Shown here: in pieces, positions 7,655-16,313 of the stretch | Position numbering within the stretch: the stretch's first letter is position 1 | Layout of the letters: each line of letters opens with the position of its first letter | Notes under the pieces: model-generated | The model's input: the letters and a program-made list of their open reading frames with translations, nothing else | The model's database searches: none | Told to the model about the DNA's origin: nothing | Made by a program: the position numbers and the translations under genes | NCBI GenBank assembly: GCA_017987425.1 | Contig: JAGNTT010000004.1 | Location: 1 to 31,261 of the forward strand | DNA length: 31,261 nt | Direction of reading: 5' to 3' | Source: Candidatus Omnitrophota bacterium | Lineage (GTDB): Bacteria > Omnitrophota > Gorgyraeia > Zapsychrales > Fredricksoniimonadaceae

Positions 7655-10600
7655 ATGTTAAAGAAGCTCTTTAACTGTTTTCTCATTTTATGTTTCTTTT
7701 TTGTTACTGTCGTTCCTTCCCAAGTTTTTGCCGGCGGTTTAGGTCTCCCCGAGCCGGGAACCATGGTTGGTTTAAGTAAATCCTTCGAGCCTGCTATCAT
7801 CAAAGGATTAGTTGTCCATCAAGATAACCCGTTTCTCTTTAATTTCATTGTAGATCCCGGTCAGGATGAATTAAGCGGGGACGCTTTGAAAAAAGAAGGT
7901 GAAAGGCTAATCAAGTATTTCTTGGCAAGTCTGGCGCTTCCCGAAAAAGATGTTTGGGTCAACCTCTCTCCATATGAAAAAGATAAAACCATTCCCGAAG
8001 CACTGTCCCAGACCGATATGGGCCGTGATCTCCTCGCGCAGGATTACATTTTAAAACAGCTCACCGCTTCCATTATTTATCCTGAACAACAGTTGGGAAA
8101 AAGTTTTTGGGACAAGGTCTACGCCAAAGCCCAGAAGGAGTACGGAACCACCGACATAGCGTTGAATACTTTCAACAAAGTATGGATCGTGGCCGACAAG
8201 GCGAGTATTTTCGAGCGCAATAACACGGCATTCGTTGTTGAGTCGCATTTGCGTGTCATGCTGGAAGAAGACTATTTGGCATTTAAAGAAAATAAAGAAC
8301 CCGTGAACACGCCGGCCAACAATGTCTCGTCTCAGATTATCCGTGAGATTGTTCTTCCCGAGATAGAAAAAGAAGTCAACTCCGGTAAAAATTTTGCCAA
8401 TCTCCGTCAGATTTTCAATTCCATCATTTTAGCCAGCTGGTACAAAAAGAATTTGAAGCAGGCCTTACTGAACCGGATTTATGCTGACCAGAGTAAGGTC
8501 AATGGCATCGACATCAATGATCCTACGGTCAAGCAGCAGATCTATGAGCAATATTTAAAAGCCTTCCAAAAAGGTGTTTTCAATTACGTTAAAGAAGACA
8601 TCGATGCCGCCGACGGCAAGATGATACCGAGAAAATATTTTTCCGGCGGTATTCTCGCTACAGGAGCAGCTTCAAACCCGGACCTCTCGGGTACTCCCGA
8701 ACAATTGGCATCTTCTCTTTCTTCTGGCAGAGAATTTGTTTCAATAGAAACCGGGGTCGATTTGAAGATTACATCAGATGAATCAGGCGGTATTCCTACC
8801 GATTTCGCTGCCAAAGTTGAACTCATGAGGACCAAGCACGTTTTATGGGATGAGGAGTCATCGTTACTGGATAAGCCGACGGGCAAAAGCATGGTCGGAG
8901 GAAAATCCCATGAAATCGCCTTGTCGTGGAAAGAAAATCCTAAGACAAACTTTCGCAGTTTTTCCGGGACAGCAACGGCTTCCGTGGATTTCTTGATGTC
9001 TGATCCCAAGTTGCTTTCGGAAATTTACAGAATCACACAGGAATTAGATGCTTCCGATGAAGCGGCTCGTGAAGAAGCAGGGAAAAAGATTCGTGCTCTG
9101 ATTGCCGAGACACCGGTTCCCGCCGAAATTGAGCAGACAATTCGCGAGGGGTATCAGCGGCTGGTTAAGATTACGCAGCAGCCGTCCATTGCCGTTCGCA
9201 GCTCAGGCCGGGCGGAAGATATTTCTTTAAAAGTTCCGGAATTGGAGGGGATTACCTTGGGGGCCAATGCCGGACAGCATGACACATATTTGGGGGTGAT
9301 TGGCGAAGAAGCCGCAGTCAAGCGTTGGAAAGACTGCGTTATTTCCCTATATACTGCCCGCGTTCTTGGTTATCGCGACGGCATGATGGTTTTCTCTTCT
9401 TTCGGCAAGATACTTCCGCAGAAGGAATTGACAAAGGCGATTATTGAAAAGTTGAAAGCGAGTGCAAATGCCGACGACCAATTAGTTGCTAAGGCGTTCT
9501 TAGAGAAAAATATTTTGATTATATCTTCGCTGAAATTAATGTCTGCTTTGGAGCGTAACGGATTTTCCGATGCCGTTGATTTAGTTAAAGCTTCAAGAGA
9601 AGAGTTTACAAAACTCGATAACATTGCGATGGGGGTTACGTTTATGCCCATGGCTGGCGTTGATATTTCGTTCGTAGTAATGGGGCACGAAATTACAACG
9701 AACTGGACGGGTATGGGTTTTCAAAATATTCCTGTGGAAGAATATTTTAACAAAGGGCGCGTCGCCGTCATAACGACTAACTATGGAATAGGTGAATCGA
9801 TTGTTCAAGGGGCGGTTATGCCCGATTCGTTTCTTGTTCATGTATTCGAAGATGAAGACGGTCCGCACATCAACATTCTTGCACGCACGTTAGGGACCAA
9901 GTTGGTGCAAACCGTATACGTAGTCCCGGTTATACAAGAGCTTGAGTTGGACGACCAAACAGTGGGTATGTTTGTGAAGCTTTTAAATACCAGCGATGTC
10001 CGAACTTTTGAAGGATATGGAAATAATGAATTGTATAATCGTATGCATTTGGCGGAAGGAGCAAATCTCAGTTCCGTCAAGGATGTGTTGGACAGGCTTA
10101 TTAAAGAAAGGGTCGATCTAACGTCTTCTATTGCGGTCTCCGAGGAGGAGATGGCTCTGTTCCAGTATGATAGGGGGGCATTGAATAGATTGGCGCATCT
10201 TCTTAAAGCGCTATCCTCGGATTTGAAGATTAAAACGATGTTTACAGATGTTCCGGAAGAACTGAGAAACCAATTTTCCGCCACAGAAGAGCAGGTTCGC
10301 AATATCGCCCTCGAGTTTATGGAAAAATCAAAAGGATTTGAACATTTGATTGACATGGAAGGGGCTGTCGGAACAAATTTTGGCAAGCCGCACACAGCTG
10401 TAACTGTCCAGCGTAGATCTTCAAACGTGACCGGCGATGTCAAAGAACCTGGGATGATCAGGATCAATTATACCTATGTGAAAACAGTGGATCTGGACGC
10501 GATACGTCAAAAAAGAGAACGCATTGAAATGCCTGGCGGCCAGTTGTCCAATATTTTTGCCGGGGATCAACTGGTGCAGGGGATACCGACCCGCAATAGT

Positions 10601-13600
10601 TTTTCGGGTGTGATTTATAAGATTGATGAATCGATGGATTTGACTCATCAGTTTGAGGAAATCAAGCGTTTGGCGGATTCGGGACAAAAAGTCATTATTC
10701 GTACTAATGAAACAACGCCGGATTACATTGATACTTTAAAATACAAGAACGTCATGGGTGTTATCGCCAATTCCGGCGGTGCGACCTCTCATGCGGCTGT
10801 TGTTTCCCGTGAGTTGGGTATTGCGACCGTTGTCGGTGTCCAGGGATGGCTTGATAAATTGGTTGATATACACGGCGTTCAGAGAGCCAACGAACTTAGT
10901 GAGTATTTGAATACGAGCGGCAACATTGTCACCGTCGATGCCAATGCCAACGAAGAAACCGGACTCGGAACTATTTATGCAGGTGAGCTGCCTGTCAGCA
11001 CCCGCGACATCGAAATCAATTTGCAGCGTCTTCCTGATATCTATACAAAGATCGGTTACATTATGGGGATGCCGCATCCAATGCTGGCGATGTCTAAGAT
11101 GTCCCAATATGACGGATATTATGGAGTAGCTCTGATGCGCGGTGAATTTGCTTATGCAGAAGAGAATATTAATCCGCGTGCGGGCCGTGCCTATGATCTC
11201 TTGGTGGTGGAAGATTACCTCAAAACAATCGCTGGGGACGAGGCTGCAACCAATTATTTCAACGCTTTGAGTCCTTCGGAGAAACAGGCCCTTGATAAGT
11301 ATAAGTCTTTCTTGGATCGTCGTTTGGAACTTCGGCGACAGGGACTGAACATCCCCTTGGATGTTACAGAGAAGCTTATTGAAAGTGGTCTTAAATCTTT
11401 TGAAGAAGGTTTGACGATCTATGAGAAGTTTGACATCAACCTGATGAGAGAACACGGCGAAGAACTCGGCCGATTAACAAAACAGGTCGGAGGCTATATT
11501 TCCTACAACGAATTTTTTGATGCCGTGCATGGCGGCGCTGTAGGTACCATGGCCGCGGCCAACAGTCAGACTGACAATACTGTTGTCTACCGCAGTATCG
11601 ATTTTAAGAAGAACGAGGCGGCGGAGCTCATTGGTTCCAGGATTTTCGACCCCGTCGCGGAATCGGCAACCATGGTCGGCGAGCGGGGAGCCCGCTGGCT
11701 TTTAAGGCCTGAAAATAAAGTCATCCTCGTCGAAGAGATCCGCATGCTTCTACGTCTTGTGGAAAAGGGATACAAAAATATCGGTTTCATGTTTCCTTTC
11801 GTTTCAACGCCAAAAGAGCTGGATCAGCTGCTGACCATACTTTTTGAGGAAGAGAAGGCGTTCAGCCAGGAAAAAGGCCGTCCGGTGTATCTAAGAGAAG
11901 TCGGCCAGATGACCGAGCTGCCGAGCAATGTCGTGCAGGCGGAAGAATTCATAAAAGTTTTGAAAAAGCATGAAGACAAAACGAAAGCATGGTTCAAGAG
12001 TGAATATAATGTCGACATTAATCGTCATGGATTCCTTTCTTTCGGCACCAATGACTTGACGCAATTGACACTCGGGGCTGACAGAGACAATCCGAGAATG
12101 AGACAGCTCTTTAATGAAGCTCATCCGTTTGTTATTGAATCCATCCGCCACGTTGTGAATATGGCCAGAGAATACGGCATCAAGTGCGGGCTGTGCGGCC
12201 AGGCGCTGGTCAATCTCGTAACAGTGGATCCCGATATGGCGGAAGAAATTTTGATGCTGCTGGGGTCAACCGGCGGCTATGCCGGAACGGATTATCTGGG
12301 TACGGTTCCTGCCATTACCCGTTCGGCAAGTGCGACCTTGAAACACGGCAGGATCGAAGCTGATGCCATTGCTTCTGCGGAAGTCCTTTCTAGTAATTTT
12401 GAGTCGAACTTGGAAAAAGGCGCTGCTGTCCGTCCGTTATACCAAGTGACGAACCGTGAAGATCTGGCCAAGACTTACGTCGGGGATTTCATTTTTGTCC
12501 ATGATGGGATTTTGTTTGAATATGCCACCGATGATAAAGTCAGAGAGCAGCTCTCGCGCCTGGGGGCTATTATTTATACAGATGACAAATTAGCTGATGT
12601 GATCAAGGCCATTTCTGAAAAGTTAAGAGTTCCAGTGATCAAAGCTACTTCCGGTATTGAACGTCTTGCTGCTGTACCCAGCGGTGAGAAGGTCACTGCC
12701 GACTTCAGTCGTCGCTCTATCTACAGAGGCGGTTTGGATGTTTCCGTCGATCTTCCGGAAACCGCCAGCAAAATTAACGTGAAGCCTCAGGATCATGCGG
12801 ACATTGCTCCGATTGAATTTAATGAAACCGTCCGTGCCAACGATTTGTACAGAGATCTCGGCGTTTATCCGTCGGCTTTTCTGGCATATGATAACCCGGA
12901 AAGCCGCGGCAAGCTCGACGCTGAAACTGTCGCAGAAATTGAGCGGCTGATTGAGCAAACGGACAGCAAGTCGGCTGTGGACGTGCTGCGTCATGAGATC
13001 AAAGGCCGGATCACGGCAAGAATGGTTCATCCCAATACAAAAATGGTTTATGAAACATCTGATATGCAGAGCGATGATGCCCACAGTCTTTTGGGACATG
13101 AGGTGTTCGAGCAGGAAGAAGTTAATCCTCCCCTTGGATACAACGGTCTCGAGGCCTTGATGGGGGATGCTCAGTTGAAGGCATTGTTCCGGGTTGAAAT
13201 GGAAACGATCAAATCTTTGATTGATGAAGGTTTCAATATCTCCATTCAATTTAACAGCATTAAGACTCCGGACAGTCTGCAAAAGGCGATGGATGTTCTC
13301 AAAGAAGTCGGAATCGATGTGACGAAGGTCGACGTGGGGATGAACACCGCCTGGCCTGGGAATTATCTATTCCTTCAGTCTTACTTGGGCCACGGGCTGT
13401 CTTTCGTAACGCTTGATGAGCGTAATCTGGCCAAGGCTTATCTGGCGGCCGATCTTTACAAGAACGAAAGGGTCCGTAATACATATCAATGGGAAGGCAT
13501 CAAAGACGATATCGCTATTCCGGCGAAAATGATCGAAGAGGCGATCGCCACTTTCTCAGCCCAGAACCATGAAGTGGCTATGAGAAGAATTGCTTTTGAT

Positions 13601-13861
13601 TCCACAACTCCGGAAGCGGTCTCACAAGCCAATGAGATCGGTGGTATCAATCTTAATACGGAGGGCATGATCTGGACCATCCGTAAGGATGGCACCGGGA
13701 TCGACATGAACATTGACCCTGTATGGGTCAATAAATTCGAGCAGGAAGGGATTCGCGGACTTTCCCCGGTTATTTTGAATATTACGCCTGTGTCTGATGT
13801 TTGGTTGCTCGTTGGTATGACGGCGCCTTTGAAGGAAGATGTGTTATTGACACGCAGATAG
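7655..13861 (+). CDS. Exported giant PEP-synthase/PPDK-like protein with Omnitrophota-type N-terminal domain
   Basis: A 2068-residue protein, over twice the length of a PEP synthase. Residues 1-26 form a signal peptide ending VFA. Residues about 27-330 (LPEKDVWVNLSPYEKDK, MGRDLLAQDYILKQLTASII, IPRKYFSGG) are a domain I recall at the N terminus of large exported Omnitrophota proteins. From about 395 to 890 comes a PEP-synthase-type ATP-binding domain (VGGKSHEIAL; VRSSGRAEDIS with R515). A swivel domain with H1046 in GGATSHAAVVSR follows. Next is a PEP-binding TIM barrel (FGTNDLTQLTLGADRDN with N1466; C1514 in CGLCGQA). Residues about 1608-2068 look like a degenerate second swivel plus barrel. 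A GGAG sits upstream of the ATG. The catalytic residues of the first set are present, yet the signal peptide sends the protein out of the cytosol, where ATP is not expected. The substrate is therefore uncertain. Confidence 0.85.
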   Translation: MLKKLFNCFLILCFFFVTVVPSQVFAGGLGLPEPGTMVGLSKSFEPAIIKGLVVHQDNPFLFNFIVDPGQDELSGDALKKEGERLIKYFLASLALPEKDVWVNLSPYEKDKTIPEALSQTDMGRDLLAQDYILKQLTASIIYPEQQLGKSFWDKVYAKAQKEYGTTDIALNTFNKVWIVADKASIFERNNTAFVVESHLRVMLEEDYLAFKENKEPVNTPANNVSSQIIREIVLPEIEKEVNSGKNFANLRQIFNSIILASWYKKNLKQALLNRIYADQSKVNGIDINDPTVKQQIYEQYLKAFQKGVFNYVKEDIDAADGKMIPRKYFSGGILATGAASNPDLSGTPEQLASSLSSGREFVSIETGVDLKITSDESGGIPTDFAAKVELMRTKHVLWDEESSLLDKPTGKSMVGGKSHEIALSWKENPKTNFRSFSGTATASVDFLMSDPKLLSEIYRITQELDASDEAAREEAGKKIRALIAETPVPAEIEQTIREGYQRLVKITQQPSIAVRSSGRAEDISLKVPELEGITLGANAGQHDTYLGVIGEEAAVKRWKDCVISLYTARVLGYRDGMMVFSSFGKILPQKELTKAIIEKLKASANADDQLVAKAFLEKNILIISSLKLMSALERNGFSDAVDLVKASREEFTKLDNIAMGVTFMPMAGVDISFVVMGHEITTNWTGMGFQNIPVEEYFNKGRVAVITTNYGIGESIVQGAVMPDSFLVHVFEDEDGPHINILARTLGTKLVQTVYVVPVIQELELDDQTVGMFVKLLNTSDVRTFEGYGNNELYNRMHLAEGANLSSVKDVLDRLIKERVDLTSSIAVSEEEMALFQYDRGALNRLAHLLKALSSDLKIKTMFTDVPEELRNQFSATEEQVRNIALEFMEKSKGFEHLIDMEGAVGTNFGKPHTAVTVQRRSSNVTGDVKEPGMIRINYTYVKTVDLDAIRQKRERIEMPGGQLSNIFAGDQLVQGIPTRNSFSGVIYKIDESMDLTHQFEEIKRLADSGQKVIIRTNETTPDYIDTLKYKNVMGVIANSGGATSHAAVVSRELGIATVVGVQGWLDKLVDIHGVQRANELSEYLNTSGNIVTVDANANEETGLGTIYAGELPVSTRDIEINLQRLPDIYTKIGYIMGMPHPMLAMSKMSQYDGYYGVALMRGEFAYAEENINPRAGRAYDLLVVEDYLKTIAGDEAATNYFNALSPSEKQALDKYKSFLDRRLELRRQGLNIPLDVTEKLIESGLKSFEEGLTIYEKFDINLMREHGEELGRLTKQVGGYISYNEFFDAVHGGAVGTMAAANSQTDNTVVYRSIDFKKNEAAELIGSRIFDPVAESATMVGERGARWLLRPENKVILVEEIRMLLRLVEKGYKNIGFMFPFVSTPKELDQLLTILFEEEKAFSQEKGRPVYLREVGQMTELPSNVVQAEEFIKVLKKHEDKTKAWFKSEYNVDINRHGFLSFGTNDLTQLTLGADRDNPRMRQLFNEAHPFVIESIRHVVNMAREYGIKCGLCGQALVNLVTVDPDMAEEILMLLGSTGGYAGTDYLGTVPAITRSASATLKHGRIEADAIASAEVLSSNFESNLEKGAAVRPLYQVTNREDLAKTYVGDFIFVHDGILFEYATDDKVREQLSRLGAIIYTDDKLADVIKAISEKLRVPVIKATSGIERLAAVPSGEKVTADFSRRSIYRGGLDVSVDLPETASKINVKPQDHADIAPIEFNETVRANDLYRDLGVYPSAFLAYDNPESRGKLDAETVAEIERLIEQTDSKSAVDVLRHEIKGRITARMVHPNTKMVYETSDMQSDDAHSLLGHEVFEQEEVNPPLGYNGLEALMGDAQLKALFRVEMETIKSLIDEGFNISIQFNSIKTPDSLQKAMDVLKEVGIDVTKVDVGMNTAWPGNYLFLQSYLGHGLSFVTLDERNLAKAYLAADLYKNERVRNTYQWEGIKDDIAIPAKMIEEAIATFSAQNHEVAMRRIAFDSTTPEAVSQANEIGGINLNTEGMIWTIRKDGTGIDMNIDPVWVNKFEQEGIRGLSPVILNITPVSDVWLLVGMTAPLKEDVLLTRR

Positions 13862-13898
13862 GGTTTTAGTAATTAAATCCGCATTGTTATAAAACAAC

Positions 13899-13950
13899 AA
13901 AGACTGCAACTAATTGTTATATTGATAATTAGTTGCAGTCTTTCTGTTTT
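13899..13950. terminator. Strong bidirectional terminator, perfect 17-bp stem
   Basis: AAAGACTGCAACTAATT (13899-13915) and its exact reverse complement (13927-13943) flank an 11-base loop. The + strand continues CTGTTTTT and the minus strand reads TTGTTGTTTT, so it can end transcripts from both sides. It lies 37 bases after the stop codon of the giant gene and directly beyond the end of the possible minus-strand relict gene. Confidence 0.88.
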
Positions 13951-14312
13951 TAGCCGGTAATCGCAGCGCTTGAGCTCGGAAATTTGCCAGGGCGGGACCA
14001 ATTTATGGGGAAATTTCCAGAGTTCGTTTTCACGTATAGACCGTTCCACTTGTCAAAATTCGGGGTAACGGATTGACTCGTTATGGAGTCGTTCAAAATG
14101 GATGAATAACCGTTAAAATTTTCTAAATCTGATATTTCTATATATATTCCAACATCTTTTGGTTCAGTCCAAAACAATTGCTTGCCACAATAAAAGTGTT
14201 TTCTCGTCTGGAAAACGGCAAGAAAGCGATTTCTTGAAATTATAAATAAAGCAGGGAAAAAATTCTGAAAATTTATTGACACTCCCAGATCACTATGTGA
14301 GAATACGTTCAC
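13950..14312 (-). pseudogene. Possible relict or small minus-strand gene, unidentified
   Basis: A 120-codon minus-strand reading frame starting at GTG 14312 and ending next to the bidirectional terminator. The sequence is AT-rich compared with its neighbours. The C-terminal half (for example DVGIYIEISDLENFNGYSS and NFPINWSRPGKFPSSS) reads like real protein and loosely recalls pilin-like or jelly-roll C-terminal ends. There is no recognisable N-terminal domain, signal peptide or strong ribosome binding site, and the porin promoter overlaps its first codons. It is best seen as a decayed gene end or chance frame. The rest of the 636-base gap holds the terminator and the porin leader. Confidence 0.25.
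14276..14304 (+). promoter_or_regulatory. Probable promoter of the porin gene
   Basis: A perfect -35 hexamer TTGACA (14276-14281), a 17-base spacer and a -10-like GAGAAT (14299-14304), preceded by TGT that could give an extended -10. It implies a 5' untranslated leader of about 185 bases before the porin start. Confidence 0.55.
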
Positions 14313-14354
14313 ACTTAACCCTATGGTGATTTCAAACTGACACAGAAAGGAGGG

Positions 14355-14492
14355 ATGGACCTTTTAAAGTCAAGAGATCATCTGCAAAGGGCCTATAAAG
14401 ATGCAATTATCTAGGCCATATAAATTCCTAGTGATCATATATTTGGGGAAGGTTTTAATAAGCCAAAACTAACCCCTAACTTTTTGGAGGAG
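14355..14492 (+). promoter_or_regulatory. Structured porin mRNA leader with terminator-like hairpin abutting the ribosome binding site
   Basis: The leader holds three things. An AGGAGGG (14348-14354) touches a 19-codon micro-frame (ATG 14355, TAG 14412-14414). A 6-bp inverted repeat GGCCTA/TAGGCC spans about 14391-14417. A hairpin at 14445-14476 has GGGG pairing with CCCC and GGTTTT with AAAACT, separated by a symmetric AA/AA internal loop. The hairpin is followed by T5 (14481-14485) and immediately by the porin Shine-Dalgarno GGAGGAG (14486-14492). This geometry would suit attenuation or translational control. It matches no riboswitch class I recognise. Confidence 0.45.
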
Positions 14493-14497
14493 AAACA

Positions 14498-15985
14498 ATG
14501 TTACGTAAATTAACTTTGGCGATTGCCGCTGTTGCGCTTTTAGCGTCCCCGGCCTTCGCTGCTGTGCAAAATGTAAAAGTAAGCGGAAAGATTGATTCTT
14601 CTTACATCTACAGAGATCGTTTCGATCTCGGTAGCCAGGTCAACAACAATCGTCGCAATCAGAGTTTTGGTCTGACCCAGACTCTGCTTCGTGTTGACGC
14701 TGATCTGTCCGACAATGTCCAAGCTACTGTTCAGTTGTTAAATGAAAGAGCTTGGGGTGGTTCAACCATTGAAGTCACAGACACGAACAGCGATACGTTC
14801 ACTATTGATGGTGGAAGAAATGTTGTGGACATCAACCTCGCCTATGTTACTTTGAGAGAATTTTTGTATTCTCCCTTGACGGTGGTTGTTGGTCGACAGA
14901 TTCTCCACTATGGTAACGGATTCATCATCGGTGATGGTGGTCCGAACAACAGTGGTAGCGGCAACATCGGCAGATTCGCTGGCGATTTGACTTTAGCTAC
15001 TGCCCATGACGCTGTTAAAGTCGTCTTGGATTACAAGCCTTTGACTGTTGATCTCTTTGTGTCAAAGGAGAACGCAAATAACCTTACTGGTGGTGTGATT
15101 TCGACCACTAGTGTTCGCAGTACCGGCGCGAAGAATGATGATGTCGATCTCTTCGGTGTCAATGCCAATTATCAGCTTGGCGATGATATGAATTCAGTCG
15201 TCGAAGCTTATTTCTTTGGCAAGATTGACAGATCCAGCAATACTTCCACTTCATCTCCGAGAGCAAAGACAGATAAGGTTTATGTGCCTGGCTTGAGAGC
15301 TAGTACGAATCCTATATCTGGGTTAAACGTACAGGGTGAAGTTGCTTGGCAGACCGGTGTCCGTACGGGTAGTACTGTTAACGAGAGACGTGATGCTCTT
15401 GGAGTACAGGGTATCATCAATTACCAGGTTACACAGGAAGATGTTGAGAAGTATAAGCCTGTTGTCCAGGGTGTTTATACTTTCGTCTCCGGTGATGCTG
15501 ATCCAAATGCTACAGACGTTACAGGTGCAGGTGCAAAAAGAAGCAAGTTCAACGGCTGGGATCCGATGTTCGAAGCTCAAGCCAGCGGCAAGATTTACAA
15601 TGCGTTGTTTAACTTAACTAACGCGCATATTGCCGAAGTTTCAGCTGCAATTACACCGATCGAAGATGTCACGACGAAGTTGAGCTGGACTCAGCTTTGG
15701 TCTGTTGAATCTTTGGATCGTCAGTTGAGCAGTACACCGAGCGGTTTAGGTTCAGGATCCTTCCTCGTTCAGCCTGATGGAAGCTCAGTTTCCGGTACGG
15801 CTGTCACGTCGAATCGTCATCTTGGACAAGAGATCGATGCGGACATTATGTATAACTACACCGAAGATGTTCTTTTCGGTTTGAGCCTGGGTATGTTCTT
15901 GCCGGGTGATGCGTTTGCTGAAACGGCTTCCGTAAGCCGTAAGACTGCTTCGCAAGCCATCGCACACGTTGCCGTTACATTCTAA
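14498..15985 (+). CDS. Outer-membrane beta-barrel porin (alginate-export/AlgE-like family)
   Basis: The 495-residue product has a clean Sec signal peptide (MLRKLTLAIAAVALLASPAFA, cleavage after AFA). Alternating amphipathic strands rich in Asn, Thr, Ser and aromatic residues follow, and it ends in phenylalanine (HVAVTF), the usual outer-membrane insertion signal. Segments such as KVSGKIDSSYIYRDRFD, QTLLRVDADLSDNVQATVQL, AYVTLREFLYSPLTVVVGRQ and FGKIDRSSNTS are typical of large single-barrel porins of the alginate-export type. It should conduct solutes or polysaccharide fragments across the outer membrane; the substrate cannot be read from sequence. A near-perfect ribosome binding site suggests high expression, and the gene is monocistronic, with its own promoter and a terminator directly after it. 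Confidence 0.85.
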   Translation: MLRKLTLAIAAVALLASPAFAAVQNVKVSGKIDSSYIYRDRFDLGSQVNNNRRNQSFGLTQTLLRVDADLSDNVQATVQLLNERAWGGSTIEVTDTNSDTFTIDGGRNVVDINLAYVTLREFLYSPLTVVVGRQILHYGNGFIIGDGGPNNSGSGNIGRFAGDLTLATAHDAVKVVLDYKPLTVDLFVSKENANNLTGGVISTTSVRSTGAKNDDVDLFGVNANYQLGDDMNSVVEAYFFGKIDRSSNTSTSSPRAKTDKVYVPGLRASTNPISGLNVQGEVAWQTGVRTGSTVNERRDALGVQGIINYQVTQEDVEKYKPVVQGVYTFVSGDADPNATDVTGAGAKRSKFNGWDPMFEAQASGKIYNALFNLTNAHIAEVSAAITPIEDVTTKLSWTQLWSVESLDRQLSSTPSGLGSGSFLVQPDGSSVSGTAVTSNRHLGQEIDADIMYNYTEDVLFGLSLGMFLPGDAFAETASVSRKTASQAIAHVAVTF

Positions 15986-16015
15986 TTTAAAATCAACGTG
16001 TTGTTAGGTTGTTCA

Positions 16016-16055
16016 GGGAGCCCTCGTATGAAAATGCGGGGGCTCCCTTTTTATT
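16016..16055 (+). terminator. Rho-independent terminator of the porin gene
   Basis: An 11-bp GC-rich stem, GGGAGCCCTCG (16016-16026) against CGGGGGCTCCC (16037-16047) with one G-T pair, a 10-base loop, then TTTTTATT. It ends the porin transcript 30 bases after the stop codon. Confidence 0.92.
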
Positions 16056-16313
16056 GCGATTTTCTTTACAGACGACAAAAATTTGTGATGTTGAGAATTC
16101 CCGCTTGTATCTTTCTTGTTCGCTTCATGTTGCGTTTGATCGATTATGAAAAATAATTCTTTCAATTTTGTGCTACGGTTTTATCAATATTGTATTTCTC
16201 GTCGAGAAAAATGAAGAATATTAGTATAAAAAAAAGATATATTAGTTTGAATTTCAAAAAGATTTGATATGATTGATTTGTAATCCTTATTAATTCCTCA
16301 CTTTGAATAAATT
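16056..16313. other. AT-rich intergenic region with a short palindrome
   Basis: No gene is visible in these 258 bases, which are clearly richer in A and T than the coding DNA. The main feature is TTTCTCG-T-CGAGAAA (16195-16209), a 7-bp inverted repeat around one base, with AATATT on both sides, which could be an operator. Several TATA-like -10 candidates occur (16215-16310) but none has a convincing -35. The promoter of the next two genes is probably here. Confidence 0.4.

Noticed and set aside
12623..13282. 219-codon minus-strand frame inside the giant gene
   Set aside because: It lies wholly inside a well-supported + strand coding sequence, has no recognisable domain, and has the composition expected of a reverse-strand shadow.
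14355..14414. 19-codon leader peptide before the porin
   Set aside because: The AGGAGGG touches its ATG with no spacer, which is poor for initiation. It is kept only as part of the leader description, not called as a gene.
14313..14497. Cyclic-di-GMP or other known riboswitch in the porin leader
   Set aside because: The conserved core sequences and helix arrangement of known classes are not found; only generic hairpins are seen.
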